A stretch of DNA of 59,194 bases from SBAX01 sp964646605 (GCA_964646605.1 CAZYEX010000072.1:1-59194); one strand, 5' to 3'; positions 1 through 9,074 are shown, numbered from the stretch's first letter. The notes: generated by a model from the sequence alone, not told the origin. Numbers and translations are program-made.

Positions 1-1
1 C

Positions 2-130
2 ATGAGCGTCTATCGCACCCTCCGTCTCCGCGGACTCGATCCCACCAAGACCATCACCGCCGCCCTGCGAACCTGCTTCCAAACCGGAAACCTGCCCCCG
101 TTACCCCACCAACCCCCTGCAGACGGCTGA
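2..130 (+). CDS. C-terminal end of an IS66-like transposase, cut by the window edge
   Basis: The frame reads from the left edge to a stop at 128-130. It encodes a tail with the pattern VYRTLRLRGLDP, then a TxALRTCFxTGxLPPLP-like ending. Tails of this kind close IS66-family transposases as I know them. Only about 42 residues are visible, so the catalytic DDE core lies outside the window. The ATG at position 2 is probably internal rather than the true start. It could be a live insertion sequence or a remnant. No terminal inverted repeat is obvious in the 190 bases that follow. Confidence 0.45.
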   Translation: MSVYRTLRLRGLDPTKTITAALRTCFQTGNLPPLPHQPPADG

Positions 131-321
131 AGAGTTACGAAAAATGGACCGCTTCTTTCCATTCCACGCCCCGCGGGTCGGCGCGCTCGATGGCCGTCCC
201 AGCGGGAGGCGCAGAGTCACCGACAGCCGTGGAGCTTCGCACTTGATCGGCGACAGAACTCATTCCGGTTGTAGACAATTCACGATGCGGGGCGAGGTCG
301 ATCAGCTCGGGACCGGCAGAA
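131..321. other. Intergenic stretch between transposase tail and sulfotransferase
   Basis: This short stretch lies downstream of two convergent genes. I see no convincing gene, hairpin or promoter in it. Small open frames on both strands lack recognisable domains. Confidence 0.4.
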
Positions 322-1434
322 CTACACCGAATAGCCCCACCGCCCCGCGCTTTCTCCGAGCAATTCCAGACATCGCTGCTTGTCCAAGCTGGGCTTGGCC
401 ATGCGCACGCGGCGATTGAGTTTCGTCCGATAGGCGCGACGCAGACGATCGGTCACCCGAAGTCCGCAGAAATCGCACCACTTCGCGAAAAACGGCTCCG
501 GTTGGCTCTGCGCATCCTCCAGTCGCACGAACAGAAAGTCTCGCCGATCGTCCCCCAGTAACCGTTCCCCCATCTCCGTGTCGATCCGCCATTCGAACAA
601 GTACCATTCATACGGAGACCGAATGCTCGCCAACAGTTCCTCGTGTTCCGGAAACAGCTCCAGAAACATCCGCCGCCGGATGGCGATCCCGGGGAATTGC
701 TTCTCGTCAATCGACGGCCAGGACTGGGCCTTGGACGCCGTCGTGCTGAACGGGTCGCGCATGATCTGAACGAACTTCGCATCCCCCCACATGGCCCGCA
801 GCCAGGGCACCCGAAAGAGATTGAGCGGCAGTTTCTCGACCAGGCGCTCCTTTCTCGACCACGTAAGCAACCGGCCGAAGTCGAACTCCAGAGACTTCCT
901 CGACGCCTCGTTGTCGTCGGCCTCGGTCAGATGAATGCGCCCCCACGGTTCTCCTCCGACCCAATGGAACCGACTTTCGTTGATCTCCGGAACCGCCCGA
1001 TGCCAGATCGGCCGCGCCTCGTTCAGAAAAAGGACATCGCCTTGGCACCCGAGGATCGTGCCGAGAATCGTTGTTCCGCTTCGCGGGGAGCCGACGATGA
1101 ATACCGGTCGCACCAGCGGCCTGGGACTGTGCAGGCGGTGCAGGACGCCGACGCGATGATATACGCCGCCGAGCCCGAAAGGCCTCACCAGTCGATCGCA
1201 AAGCCCGATCCCGCGCCATAACCCCCTGCCCAGAACGTGCTGCACTACGTCATGGCCTGAGTCGATCCCACACCGAAAGCTCAACCAGCGGGATGCCGCC
1301 TTGGTCGGCGGGGCGATATCCGTCGGACGGCAACTGACGCCGTCGTACTCCATCCGCTCCGCCGCAACCAACGGCGCACTCCGCGCCGCCGCGGACGGCT
1401 CGACCTTCTCAGAACGTTGTAGAACCGGACTCAC
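322..1434 (-). CDS. Sulfotransferase family protein
   Basis: This 370-residue protein has a typical 5'-phosphosulfate-binding loop, PRSGTT, at residues 117-122 directly after a hydrophobic strand (VFIVG). A later segment, QIMRDP, fits the 3'-phosphate-binding region. The family transfers sulfate from PAPS to sugars, lipids or tyrosines. It is the last gene of a minus-strand trio after an ABC-2 permease and its ATPase, so sulfation of an exported surface polysaccharide is the likely job (inference). The start shown is GTG with a weak AAAGAA upstream. The ATG at 1353 is an alternative and would remove 27 residues. The N-terminal 100 residues are not well conserved in the family. Confidence 0.82.
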   Translation of the reverse strand: MSPVLQRSEKVEPSAAARSAPLVAAERMEYDGVSCRPTDIAPPTKAASRWLSFRCGIDSGHDVVQHVLGRGLWRGIGLCDRLVRPFGLGGVYHRVGVLHRLHSPRPLVRPVFIVGSPRSGTTILGTILGCQGDVLFLNEARPIWHRAVPEINESRFHWVGGEPWGRIHLTEADDNEASRKSLEFDFGRLLTWSRKERLVEKLPLNLFRVPWLRAMWGDAKFVQIMRDPFSTTASKAQSWPSIDEKQFPGIAIRRRMFLELFPEHEELLASIRSPYEWYLFEWRIDTEMGERLLGDDRRDFLFVRLEDAQSQPEPFFAKWCDFCGLRVTDRLRRAYRTKLNRRVRMAKPSLDKQRCLELLGESAGRWGYSV

Positions 1435-1485
1435 GTTCTTTCGTCTACGCCGACCGGCACGACATTTCGCCGCATGATGACGTCG

Positions 1486-2748
1486 CTACGCATACTCCGT
1501 CTTCCAGGCCGCCGGCAGGTACGACTGATCGCCCAGCTCATACGGTATTCTACCCGTTCCACAGACATCCGCCTCGACCACTTCGATCGTACACGCCTCA
1601 CGAACGCCATCCACCCGCTTCGCCGCCGAATCGTTAATCTGGGCGGTCACCGTGTATACACCGGGCAAGGTATTCAATAAGGGAAAACGACAACGGACTT
1701 TCCCACCTTGCTGAATGTCCGGCAGCGTGTCCATCGACGCATGGGTTTTCGATCGAAACGCGACCTGCCCCAGCGAGTTGACGAACATGAGGTGAAAACG
1801 CGGTCGCCGCAGCGGTCGCGAGGCCTCGAACTCCATTTCCACCGTCAGTTCCGCGCCCATCGGTACGTACTCGACGGGCTGCCCGCAACCGTTGAAAAAG
1901 CGAATGGCCGTGTAGCGCACTTCACCACTGCCCTCGCGGTCCGTTCGCTCGCGGATCGACCCGCCGCTCGAATTCCGCTGCAACGACGAATAGTAAGCCT
2001 CGACGGTTGGTTGCGGAGCGCCATCCCGTGTCACTTGTCCTCGTTCCATCACGATGACACGTTGGCACAGCGCCTGGATGATGCTCATGTTGTGGCTCAC
2101 GAAGATCACCGTTCGGCCGCGCGTGGCAATGTCCCGCATCCGCCCCAGGCATTTCCGCTGGAACTCCGCGTCCCCCACCGCCAGAACCTCGTCCACCAGC
2201 AGAATGTCCGAGTCCAGATGCGCCGCCACCGCGAACGCCAGACGCACGTACATCCCGCTGCTGTAGTGTTTCACCGGCGTGTCCAAAAAACGCTCCGTCT
2301 CCGCGAACGCCACGATCTCGTCGAACCGGCGAACGATCTCCGCGCGGCGCATCCCCAATATCGCGGCGTTCAGGAAGATGTTCTCCCGCCCCGTCAGCTC
2401 GGCGTGAAATCCCGTCCCGACCTCCAGGAGACTGGCCACGCGTCCGCGCAGCTCCACCCGCCCCTCGGTCGGCTCGGTGATGCGCGAGACGATCTTCAGC
2501 AGAGTGCTCTTGCCCGCCCCGTTTCGTCCGATGATGCCCAGCACTTCGCCCGGTGGAACGTCGAACGACACGTCGCGCAGCGCCCAAAGGATGTCCTCGC
2601 CGTTTTCGCTTCCCCGGCGGCGTCGAAAACGCCGTAGCGGCGCCGACACCAGGTGCGCCACCGCGTCACGAAAATCCCTTCGCCGGTGCGCAGCCGCTCC
2701 CAGGTGGTAGCGCTTTCCCAGCCCTCGAATGCAAATCGACGATTCCAC
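1486..2748 (-). CDS. Polysaccharide export ABC transporter ATP-binding protein (Wzt/TagH-like)
   Basis: This ATPase of about 420 residues energises export of a surface polysaccharide. Walker A (GRNGAGKST) is at residues 74-82, the signature YSSGM at 162-166, Walker B (DILLVDE) at 181-187 and the switch histidine at 219. Residues from about 270 to the end form an extra C-terminal domain like the substrate-binding Wzt C-domain of O-antigen exporters. The GTG at 2748 lies 13 bases after the permease stop codon. The frame stays open upstream, but that part would overlap the permease gene and has no homologous look. Order and spacing show one operon with the permease and the downstream sulfotransferase. 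Confidence 0.9.
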   Translation of the reverse strand: MESSICIRGLGKRYHLGAAAHRRRDFRDAVAHLVSAPLRRFRRRRGSENGEDILWALRDVSFDVPPGEVLGIIGRNGAGKSTLLKIVSRITEPTEGRVELRGRVASLLEVGTGFHAELTGRENIFLNAAILGMRRAEIVRRFDEIVAFAETERFLDTPVKHYSSGMYVRLAFAVAAHLDSDILLVDEVLAVGDAEFQRKCLGRMRDIATRGRTVIFVSHNMSIIQALCQRVIVMERGQVTRDGAPQPTVEAYYSSLQRNSSGGSIRERTDREGSGEVRYTAIRFFNGCGQPVEYVPMGAELTVEMEFEASRPLRRPRFHLMFVNSLGQVAFRSKTHASMDTLPDIQQGGKVRCRFPLLNTLPGVYTVTAQINDSAAKRVDGVREACTIEVVEADVCGTGRIPYELGDQSYLPAAWKTEYA

Positions 2749-2761
2749 CGCAAAAATCAGG

Positions 2762-3625
2762 CTAGACGATGTCCGCCAGTCGGCGTTCCACTCGACGAAA
2801 ATGCACCAGCGCCCCCGCCAGAAGAACCAACGACAGTACCGCCGAGGTCGCCATGTGCGCCCAGGGCATCGGACGGTCGAGCAGCGCCGCCCGGCACCCG
2901 CCGACAACCCCGGTCATGGGATTTAGCCCGAAGAGCCACTGCCACCTATCTGGCACCAGACTGGCCGGGTACGCGACCGGCGAACAAAACAACCAAATCT
3001 GCACGAAGAAGGGGATCACAAAGCGGAAGTCGCGATAGTACGCCGTAAGCGCCGCCAGCCAAAAGCCCACCGCCAGCGCCGTGGTCACCGCCATCGCGAT
3101 GCACAGCGGGAGGAACACCAGTTGCGTCGTCGGAACGACGCCGTAGCAGAACATGAAAACCCCGAACACCCCGATCCCGATCGCCAGATCGAGAAGTCCC
3201 GCCCCGATCGGCGCAGCCGGAATCAGCATCCGCGGAAAATACACCTTGGTAATCAGATGGGCGCTGTTGACCAAACTCGCCCCCGCGAAGCTCACCGCGT
3301 TGGCCGTGAACGTCCAGATCAGCAAACCCGCGAACGCGAAGAGCGGATACGGAAGGTCGTCCGACGGCAGCCGCGCCAAGCGTCCGAAAAACAAAGTAAA
3401 CACCGCCGCGGTCAGCGCCGGTTGCAACACCGCCCACGCTGCACCGAGCACCGTCTGCTTATAGCGGACCTTGATGTCCCGCCACGTCAGAAAATAGAGC
3501 AGTTCCCGGTAATGCCAGAGTTCCTGCCAATCGAACGGAATCCATCCGCGACGGGGTTCGATGAGAACCCATGGCCGGGAGTCGGACGAACCTTCGCCTT
3601 TCAAGTTTTCAACCAACGTCAACAA
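2762..3625 (-). CDS. Polysaccharide export ABC-2 permease
   Basis: This is a 287-residue integral membrane protein. A cytoplasmic start with a TWRDIKVRYKQT-type amphipathic segment (residues about 47-58) precedes about six hydrophobic segments. That is the usual layout of the Wzm/TagG/KpsM-like ABC-2 family. It forms the channel through which a lipid-linked polysaccharide crosses the inner membrane, paired with the ATPase that follows 13 bases downstream. The length is normal for the family. It is the first gene of the minus-strand operon, and the 358-bp gap before the divergent EpsI-like gene must hold its promoter. Confidence 0.9.
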   Translation of the reverse strand: MLTLVENLKGEGSSDSRPWVLIEPRRGWIPFDWQELWHYRELLYFLTWRDIKVRYKQTVLGAAWAVLQPALTAAVFTLFFGRLARLPSDDLPYPLFAFAGLLIWTFTANAVSFAGASLVNSAHLITKVYFPRMLIPAAPIGAGLLDLAIGIGVFGVFMFCYGVVPTTQLVFLPLCIAMAVTTALAVGFWLAALTAYYRDFRFVIPFFVQIWLFCSPVAYPASLVPDRWQWLFGLNPMTGVVGGCRAALLDRPMPWAHMATSAVLSLVLLAGALVHFRRVERRLADIV

Positions 3626-3983
3626 TATTGGATGAACCGGACCTGTTTCGACGTCGCGGCGACCCAGCGACGTCTCGATAACATCCCCTTCGGGCAGACT
3701 CCGTCCCCGTCAGCGCCCCCACAACGTATGCAGTAACCTCTTGATTTACAAGTGGTTACGACAAATAGCGGTCACAGGGCGCACCTCATCGGGTTCCTAC
3801 CATAACCTCGACCGAATTGTGACATTTCTACGTTCAATTTCAAGGATCGATAAACCGGCGACGATCCCGGCGCTACGGGCCAGGTTACAATCCGCGGATG
3901 GGCCATGACCTTCGGCCGACGGGCCGTCGGCGACCGTGTCTCAATCTGGCTAGTCGGGTTCGACGGAAGGGAATGGAAATAAC
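3626..3983. other. Divergent intergenic region between export operon and EpsI-like gene
   Basis: This 358-bp spacer separates two divergent transcription units and must carry promoters in both directions. It is locally AT-rich around 3735-3850. On the minus strand, TTGAAA near 3840 followed after 17 bases by ACAATT is a possible but weak sigma-70 pair. I find no hairpin with a T-tract and no gene. Confidence 0.3.
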
Positions 3984-4724
3984 GTGACGAGAAGCGCGGT
4001 CCTCCCCCGGAGTGCGAGATGGGCTGCCGCCATTGCCATCGGCCTCCTGCTCGTGGGCGGCGCCGTCGATCGCCGAGTCCGCGACTGGCGAGGCATCCAA
4101 TCCACCGCGGTCACGCCTCTCGCCCTACCGCTGACCGAGCTTCCTCCCGCCATCGGCCCGTACCTCTTCGACCGCGACGTGCCCATCGATCCGATCATGA
4201 TCGACGTCGCCGCCGTCGATTCGTTCATCAATCGAAGCTACGTCAATCGCGCCGCGGGGAAAAACGTCACACTCTACGTGGGATATTGGGGGCGGGTGAA
4301 CGTCGGGATGGGTCACGGCCCCGACGTCTGTTACGTCGCCATCGGTTGGCAGCCCGAACCGCCGGACCAAGAGCGTACCCTTTCCTTCGCTACCGCCGAC
4401 GGCCCCTCGACCGCGACCCTCGCCCTCTACCGTTTTTCGCGCATCCGCCCCGGCGGCGTCGACCGACTCGCCGTCGCCTTCACCACCGTCGTGGACGGCC
4501 GCTTTCAAGCCGCCTCACGCGGCGAATTCTGGCATCGGCCCCCGCGACTCCGCGGTGATGAAGCCCCGCCTTTCCTCGCCCAGATTCAGGTGGTCAGCCA
4601 AGTCGCGGGAGATGCATGGGAACCGGTCGAAGCCGATCTCGTGGACTTTGTTCAGCAACTCCTCCCCAATCTCGTACGCTGCTTCCCGCAGCGCCAGAGC
4701 CCCGGTTCAACCACCCCCCACTGA
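3984..4724 (+). CDS. Exosortase-associated EpsI-like protein
   Basis: This 246-residue protein has one N-terminal membrane segment (about residues 12-27). It then has a periplasmic domain containing LYVGYWG near residue 97 and GHGPDVCY around 110-117, with Cys116 and a following GW. That pattern matches the EpsI domain (DUF3485), found fused to or beside exosortases and in exopolysaccharide loci. The start is GTG with only a weak purine-rich leader. It is transcribed away from the polysaccharide export operon. No exosortase gene lies within the window, so its partner must be elsewhere or this protein serves polysaccharide export alone (inference). Confidence 0.72.
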   Translation: MTRSAVLPRSARWAAAIAIGLLLVGGAVDRRVRDWRGIQSTAVTPLALPLTELPPAIGPYLFDRDVPIDPIMIDVAAVDSFINRSYVNRAAGKNVTLYVGYWGRVNVGMGHGPDVCYVAIGWQPEPPDQERTLSFATADGPSTATLALYRFSRIRPGGVDRLAVAFTTVVDGRFQAASRGEFWHRPPRLRGDEAPPFLAQIQVVSQVAGDAWEPVEADLVDFVQQLLPNLVRCFPQRQSPGSTTPH

Positions 4725-5147
4725 CGCCGGCGGCGAGGCACGCCTTGGGCCGCCGTAGGTCGACGCAACGCGGGATTCCCGCGTGATTCCGGGCCCTCAG
4801 AGATAAGGTTCGAGTAAGTGCAATCCGAACCCGGAGCGCGAGCGACAGGCCAGACCCCGCGCTGGCGCTTGGGGTTCGGATTGCGATGCCGGCCGGGTGG
4901 GCTTGGGGAGGTTTTTGCGGCAGAATGCCCGTTTATTGACACTTTTGTACGCCGATCCGGCGAATACGCCTCGACCATGGCCGAAAGAAGGGCTATATTC
5001 GCGGCCTGTTCCCCGCACCCGGAGAATCCGTCGCGTGGTTTCCACCCAACGGCGGGCCGCGGGAACGAAGCGAGCACCGTGCGGATCGCCCGTGCGTCGG
5101 GCGGCGGAGGTCCAGTCTCGCAACTGCGAACAACGGGAGAAACTTTG
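4725..5147. other. Intergenic region upstream of the S9 peptidase
   Basis: The stretch contains the 65-bp inverted-repeat element at 4820-4884. Downstream of it, TTGACA at 4936-4941 is followed by only a poor -10 sequence. TATATT at 4993-4998 is another possible -10. The frame of the peptidase stays open back to 4818, but that extension has no signal-peptide or domain character. Confidence 0.4.
4820..4884. repeat. 65-bp element with perfect 13-bp terminal inverted repeats
   Basis: The left arm GCAATCCGAACCC (4820-4832) is exactly complementary to the right arm at 4872-4884. Interior GAGCGCGAGCG and CGCTGGCGCTT segments also pair partly, so the whole element can fold into one long hairpin. 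Related GAGCCCGGAGCGCAA-type sequence occurs near 30520. It looks like a REP-type intergenic element rather than a terminator. Confidence 0.6.
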
Positions 5148-7217
5148 ATGCAGCTCAGGAAGATTTTTCTAACGGCAACCCTCGGTCTATCGGCCATGAT
5201 CGTGGGGTGCGAGGCCAAGAACGCCAAGGTGGGGAGTTCCACCCCGGTCGAGTCCAAGCGCGGCCCCAGCGAGTTGATCGCCCGTGACATCCTCTTCGGC
5301 AACCCCGACCGGGCGTCGCCGCAGATCAGCCCCGATGGCAAGCGCTTGGCCTACCTCTCGCCGGTCAACGGCGTGCTCAACGTATGGGTCGCCCCGGTGG
5401 ACAAGCTCGCCGACGCCAAGCCCGTGACCAAGGACACCAACCGCGGAATCCGGCGCTACTTCTGGGCCTACACCAATCAGCACGTCATCTACATGCAGGA
5501 CAAGGGCGGTGACGAAAACTGGCGGGTCTACAGCGTCGATCTGAACAACAACGACATCAAGGACCTCACGCCCTTCGAGAAGGTCGCAGCGCAGATTGAA
5601 CAGGTCAGCCACCGCTTCCCCGATGAAATCCTGGTCGGGCTCAACAACCGCGACCCGAAATTCCACGACATCCAGCGCGTCAACATCCGCACCGGCCAGC
5701 TCACGATGGTCACGCAGAACGACGGCTTCGCCGGTTTCCTCGTGGACGACGACTACAAGGTCCGCTTCGCCCAGAGGATGACGCCCGAGGGCGGCAGCGA
5801 GCTGCTCCAGGCCGACGGCGCCAACTGGTCGCCCTTCATCAAGATCGGGATGGAGGACGTGATGACCACCAACGCCACGGGCTTCGACAAGTCCGGCAAG
5901 AACCTCTACATCGTGGACAGCCGCGGGCGAAACACCGCCGCGCTCACCTCGCTCGACCTGGAGACCAACAAGCAGACCCTCATCGGCGAAGACGCCAAGG
6001 CCGACATCAGCGGGGCTCTGATCCACCCCACGGAAAACAACATCCAGGCCTACTCCGTCAACCATTTGCGCACCGAATGGCGCGTCGTGGACAACACGAT
6101 CAAGGGCGATCTCGACTATCTCCGCGGAGTGGCCGAGGGCGATCTCAGCGTCGGCACGCGCACCTTGGACGACAAGAAGTGGATCGTCGTCTACGTCATG
6201 GACAACGGCCCGGTTCGCTACTATCTCTACGATCGAAGCAAGAAGAAAGCGGACTTCCTCTTCACCAACAATCAGCGGCTCGAAAACGTCACCCTCACCA
6301 AGATGACGCCCACCATCATCAAGTCCCGCGACGGCATGGACCTCGTCAGTTACCTCAGCCTTCCAGCGACGGAGCGCGTGAGCGGCGGCACTCCCCGCCC
6401 CGGCAAGCCTCTGCCCATGGTGCTGCTCGTTCACGGTGGACCCTGGGGCCGCGACGCGTGGGGATATAACTCCATGCACCAGTGGCTCGCCAACCGCGGA
6501 TACGCCGTCCTCAGTGTCAACTTCCGCGGATCCACCGGCCTGGGCAAGAAGTTCATCAACGCCGCCAACATGGAGTGGGCCGGCAAGATGCATGACGACC
6601 TCATCGACGCCGTCAACTGGACCGTCAAGGAAAAGATCGCCGACCCCAAGAAGATCGCCATCATGGGCGGCAGCTACGGCGGATATGCCACGCTCGTCGG
6701 TTTGACTTTCACGCCCGACGTCTTCGCCTGCGGCGTGGACATCGTCGGACCGTCGAACATCGTGACCCTTCTTAACACCATCCCGCCCTATTGGGCGCCG
6801 ATGATCGAGATGTTCACGTCACGCGTGGGCGATCATCGCACCGACGAGGGACGATCGTTCCTCGCTCAGCGTTCGCCGCTCACCTTCGTGGACAAGATCA
6901 AGAAGCCGTTGCTCATCGGCCAAGGGGCGAACGATCCGCGCGTGAAGCAGGCGGAGTCGGATCAGATCGTCAAGGCCATGCAGGATAAGAAGATCCCCGT
7001 CACCTATGTGCTCTTTCCCGACGAGGGACACGGCTTCGCCCGACCGGAGAACCGGACCTCCTTCAACGCCGTGGCCGAGGGGTTCCTCTCGCAACACCTC
7101 GGCGGTCGATATGAGCCCATCGGCGACGACTTCAAGGGTTCCACCATCACCGCCCCCGCCGGCGCCGAAGGCGTCCCGGGCCTGAGGGAATCCCTGTCCA
7201 CCGCGGGGCAGAAGTAA
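5148..7217 (+). CDS. S9 family (prolyl oligopeptidase-type) peptidase, lipoprotein
   Basis: The ATG at 5148 follows GGGAGA at good spacing and opens with a lipoprotein signal (MQLRKIFLT, then MIVGC). The mature 670-residue protein has the two parts usual for S9 peptidases. An N-terminal WD/beta-propeller-like half carries NPDRASPQISPDGKRLAYLS near residue 45. A C-terminal alpha/beta-hydrolase half follows. The catalytic triad is visible as Ser509 in GGSYGG, Asp596 in ANDPRV and His628 in DEGHGF. It probably cleaves peptides in the periplasm while anchored by lipid. It stands alone, with a terminator-like hairpin 20 bases after the stop. Confidence 0.92.
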   Translation: MQLRKIFLTATLGLSAMIVGCEAKNAKVGSSTPVESKRGPSELIARDILFGNPDRASPQISPDGKRLAYLSPVNGVLNVWVAPVDKLADAKPVTKDTNRGIRRYFWAYTNQHVIYMQDKGGDENWRVYSVDLNNNDIKDLTPFEKVAAQIEQVSHRFPDEILVGLNNRDPKFHDIQRVNIRTGQLTMVTQNDGFAGFLVDDDYKVRFAQRMTPEGGSELLQADGANWSPFIKIGMEDVMTTNATGFDKSGKNLYIVDSRGRNTAALTSLDLETNKQTLIGEDAKADISGALIHPTENNIQAYSVNHLRTEWRVVDNTIKGDLDYLRGVAEGDLSVGTRTLDDKKWIVVYVMDNGPVRYYLYDRSKKKADFLFTNNQRLENVTLTKMTPTIIKSRDGMDLVSYLSLPATERVSGGTPRPGKPLPMVLLVHGGPWGRDAWGYNSMHQWLANRGYAVLSVNFRGSTGLGKKFINAANMEWAGKMHDDLIDAVNWTVKEKIADPKKIAIMGGSYGGYATLVGLTFTPDVFACGVDIVGPSNIVTLLNTIPPYWAPMIEMFTSRVGDHRTDEGRSFLAQRSPLTFVDKIKKPLLIGQGANDPRVKQAESDQIVKAMQDKKIPVTYVLFPDEGHGFARPENRTSFNAVAEGFLSQHLGGRYEPIGDDFKGSTITAPAGAEGVPGLRESLSTAGQK

Positions 7218-7236
7218 TCCACCCAAGGTTTCGGTC

Positions 7237-7269
7237 TCGCCCGCCCCGACCCAGCGCCGGGGCGGGCGA
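7237..7269. terminator. GC-rich hairpin between convergent genes
   Basis: A perfect 12-bp stem, TCGCCCGCCCCG against its complement, encloses a nine-base loop. It sits 19 bases after the peptidase stop and 74 bases before the end of the convergent lipoprotein gene, so it may stop transcription from both sides. There is no T-tract. Confidence 0.6.
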
Positions 7270-7342
7270 ATCCCATTCTCCACTTTGGTGATGTGCCGTT
7301 GACTCCTGTCTGGCCCGCGTACTTTCCCCGGTGCTACAGCGC

Positions 7343-7915
7343 CTACTTCTGCCGCGTGTACTTGCCCTTCATCTCCACCTTCTTGACCGTGTGCAGGCCG
7401 TCGGCCCATTCGTTCATGCACCAATCGAGGGTGTTGGCGTCCACCACGCACATACAGTATTTGCCGTAGCTGGTGGTGCCGTCCAGGCCCACGCTCTTGT
7501 AGTCCATGGACCAGCATTTCTTCACCGTGTCGTACGTCGCCGTCCCGCGCTGCGGATAGCCCCAGTTGTTGAACATGCCCCAGATGTACCGCTTCTCCGT
7601 GGGATGCCAGCTCCAGATGCCTTCCGCCTCGAACTTGGTCCGCGCGTTCTGCGACTGGAACGTGCCCCGCAAGCCTCGCTTGTCGAGGGTCCACTTCCAC
7701 TCCGCTTTGCCCGTCCACTTCTTGTCCGCATCGGCGGCATTGAGCATCTCCGCCTCCCAGTTCCAGTTCCCCACGAACACCTCGTAGGCGTCCAGTTCCG
7801 CCGCCCGCGGGGGAGGTTTGATGTTCGAGAAATCGACTTTCGGGGCCGCACAGCCCGCAATCATCGCAACCGCCGCCCACGCGCCCACTTGAATTCCGCG
7901 CCAACTTGCACGCAT
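7343..7915 (-). CDS. Small lipoprotein of unknown function (DUF1579-like fold suspected)
   Basis: AGGAGG lies seven bases upstream of the ATG at 7915, which decides this start over the ATG six bases earlier. The 190-residue product begins with MRASWRGIQVGAW and a lipobox ending AGCA, so it is lipid-anchored. The rest is rich in Trp and Tyr with repeated short beta-strand patterns (VGNWNWEAEM, WTGKAEWKWT, TFQSQNA, YIWGMFNNWG). These recall the DUF1579-type beta-barrel. That comparison is by general appearance only. It stands alone, convergent with the S9 peptidase. Confidence 0.6.
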   Translation of the reverse strand: MRASWRGIQVGAWAAVAMIAGCAAPKVDFSNIKPPPRAAELDAYEVFVGNWNWEAEMLNAADADKKWTGKAEWKWTLDKRGLRGTFQSQNARTKFEAEGIWSWHPTEKRYIWGMFNNWGYPQRGTATYDTVKKCWSMDYKSVGLDGTTSYGKYCMCVVDANTLDWCMNEWADGLHTVKKVEMKGKYTRQK

Positions 7916-8027
7916 GACCATGCCTCCTTTGCAAAAGGAAAGTGACCTATCCACTCGCACAACGCGCGGTAGCATACGCCCCGTGGCCAGGCAATGCCAG
8001 CGAAACCGTTAGGCCGGGAGATGGGGA

Positions 8028-9047
8028 GTGCCGAAGCGCAGTCCAGAGGATATCGTCATCACCGGCTGCGGGTGGGTTACGCCCTTCGCCGCCGGGGGGA
8101 TCCTCCAGGTCCTTTCCCAGCCCCATCCGCCGCTCCCGCCGACCGGGCAGACCTATTGGCCCATCCCTCCATCCATTCTGGAGACCTGCCCGCCGCTCGC
8201 CGAGGAGTGCCGCCAGGACCAGGCCGCATGGCTCGCGGCCGCGGCATTGGCCCTTGCCCGCCGTGACGCCCGAATCTCGCCCGGGGACGTGCCCGCCGAG
8301 CGATCGGGGCTGATGCTGGGAATCGCCCTCGCCGGCCAGTTGGGAATGATCCATTTCGCCGACGACGTGCGAGAGCAGTCGGCACGCTTCGTGACTCCAA
8401 TCCGTTTCCCGCAGACCGTCGGCAACTACATCGCCGGCTCCTTGGCTCGGGGATTCGATATACGCGGACCGAACATGACCTTGGCGAACGGAGTGGCCTC
8501 GGGGCTGAATGCAATCGCCGAAGCCGCAGCTATCCTCCGTGCCGGCGAGGCCGACGTCGTTTGTGCGGGAGGCGTCGAGCGACTCACGCCGGCGCTGGCT
8601 GTCGGCTTGGCGCAGGCGGGCGTCGTGTACAGCGACGGGGCGTGCCTCTTCGTCCTGGAGCGGGCCGAGGATGCCCAACGACGCGGCGTTGACTCGCTCG
8701 CCACGGTGGTTGCCTCGCAACCGGTCGATAGGTGCGAGGCCGGGCGGGCGGCCGCCGACGGCGCCGCACGCATCATGTCCGTCGCCGGATGGCGTCAGCC
8801 GGGCGCGGTCTGCATCGAGGATCGGATCGGCCGTTGCCTGGCGGCCCTCAGCGCTGCCGCCGTGGCTGCGGGAATCGCAGCCGCATGGGGATGTTCCGTC
8901 CCGATTGCCGACGCGACCGATGACGTTTCGACCACCCCCCGCGCGATCGCGGGCACATCATCCCCCGTGGTCGTTCAAGTTTCCGCGGGCGAAAGCGCCG
9001 AGCGACAGACCAGCGTTGAACTTCACGTTGCGCGAAGGTCGGCATAG
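8028..9047 (+). CDS. Degenerate beta-ketoacyl-synthase-like protein
   Basis: A GTG start at 8028 follows GGGAG at seven bases. The 339-residue protein keeps thiolase-fold landmarks of ketoacyl-ACP synthases: an N-terminal IVITGCGWVTPF strand, a RFPQTVGNYIAG segment near 126-137, and GPNMTLANGVASG at 147-159 followed by GEADVVCAGGVE. The position that should hold the nucleophilic Cys (as in TACTSG) is Val156 here. The protein ends about 70 residues early, without the usual C-terminal His motifs. It is therefore probably not a condensing enzyme. It could be a chain-length-factor-like or scaffolding homologue, or a decaying gene. No acyl-carrier or fatty-acid genes are adjacent. Confidence 0.7.
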   Translation: MPKRSPEDIVITGCGWVTPFAAGGILQVLSQPHPPLPPTGQTYWPIPPSILETCPPLAEECRQDQAAWLAAAALALARRDARISPGDVPAERSGLMLGIALAGQLGMIHFADDVREQSARFVTPIRFPQTVGNYIAGSLARGFDIRGPNMTLANGVASGLNAIAEAAAILRAGEADVVCAGGVERLTPALAVGLAQAGVVYSDGACLFVLERAEDAQRRGVDSLATVVASQPVDRCEAGRAAADGAARIMSVAGWRQPGAVCIEDRIGRCLAALSAAAVAAGIAAAWGCSVPIADATDDVSTTPRAIAGTSSPVVVQVSAGESAERQTSVELHVARRSA

Positions 9048-9074
9048 GTCAGGGGGTCCGCTCCGCGGCGCGAA

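Noticed and set aside
5187..6593. Long open frame on the minus strand opposite the S9 peptidase
   Set aside because: It is the complement of a GC-rich gene with clear catalytic motifs. The composition is repetitive Val/Asp/Gly/Glu without any domain, typical of an antisense shadow.
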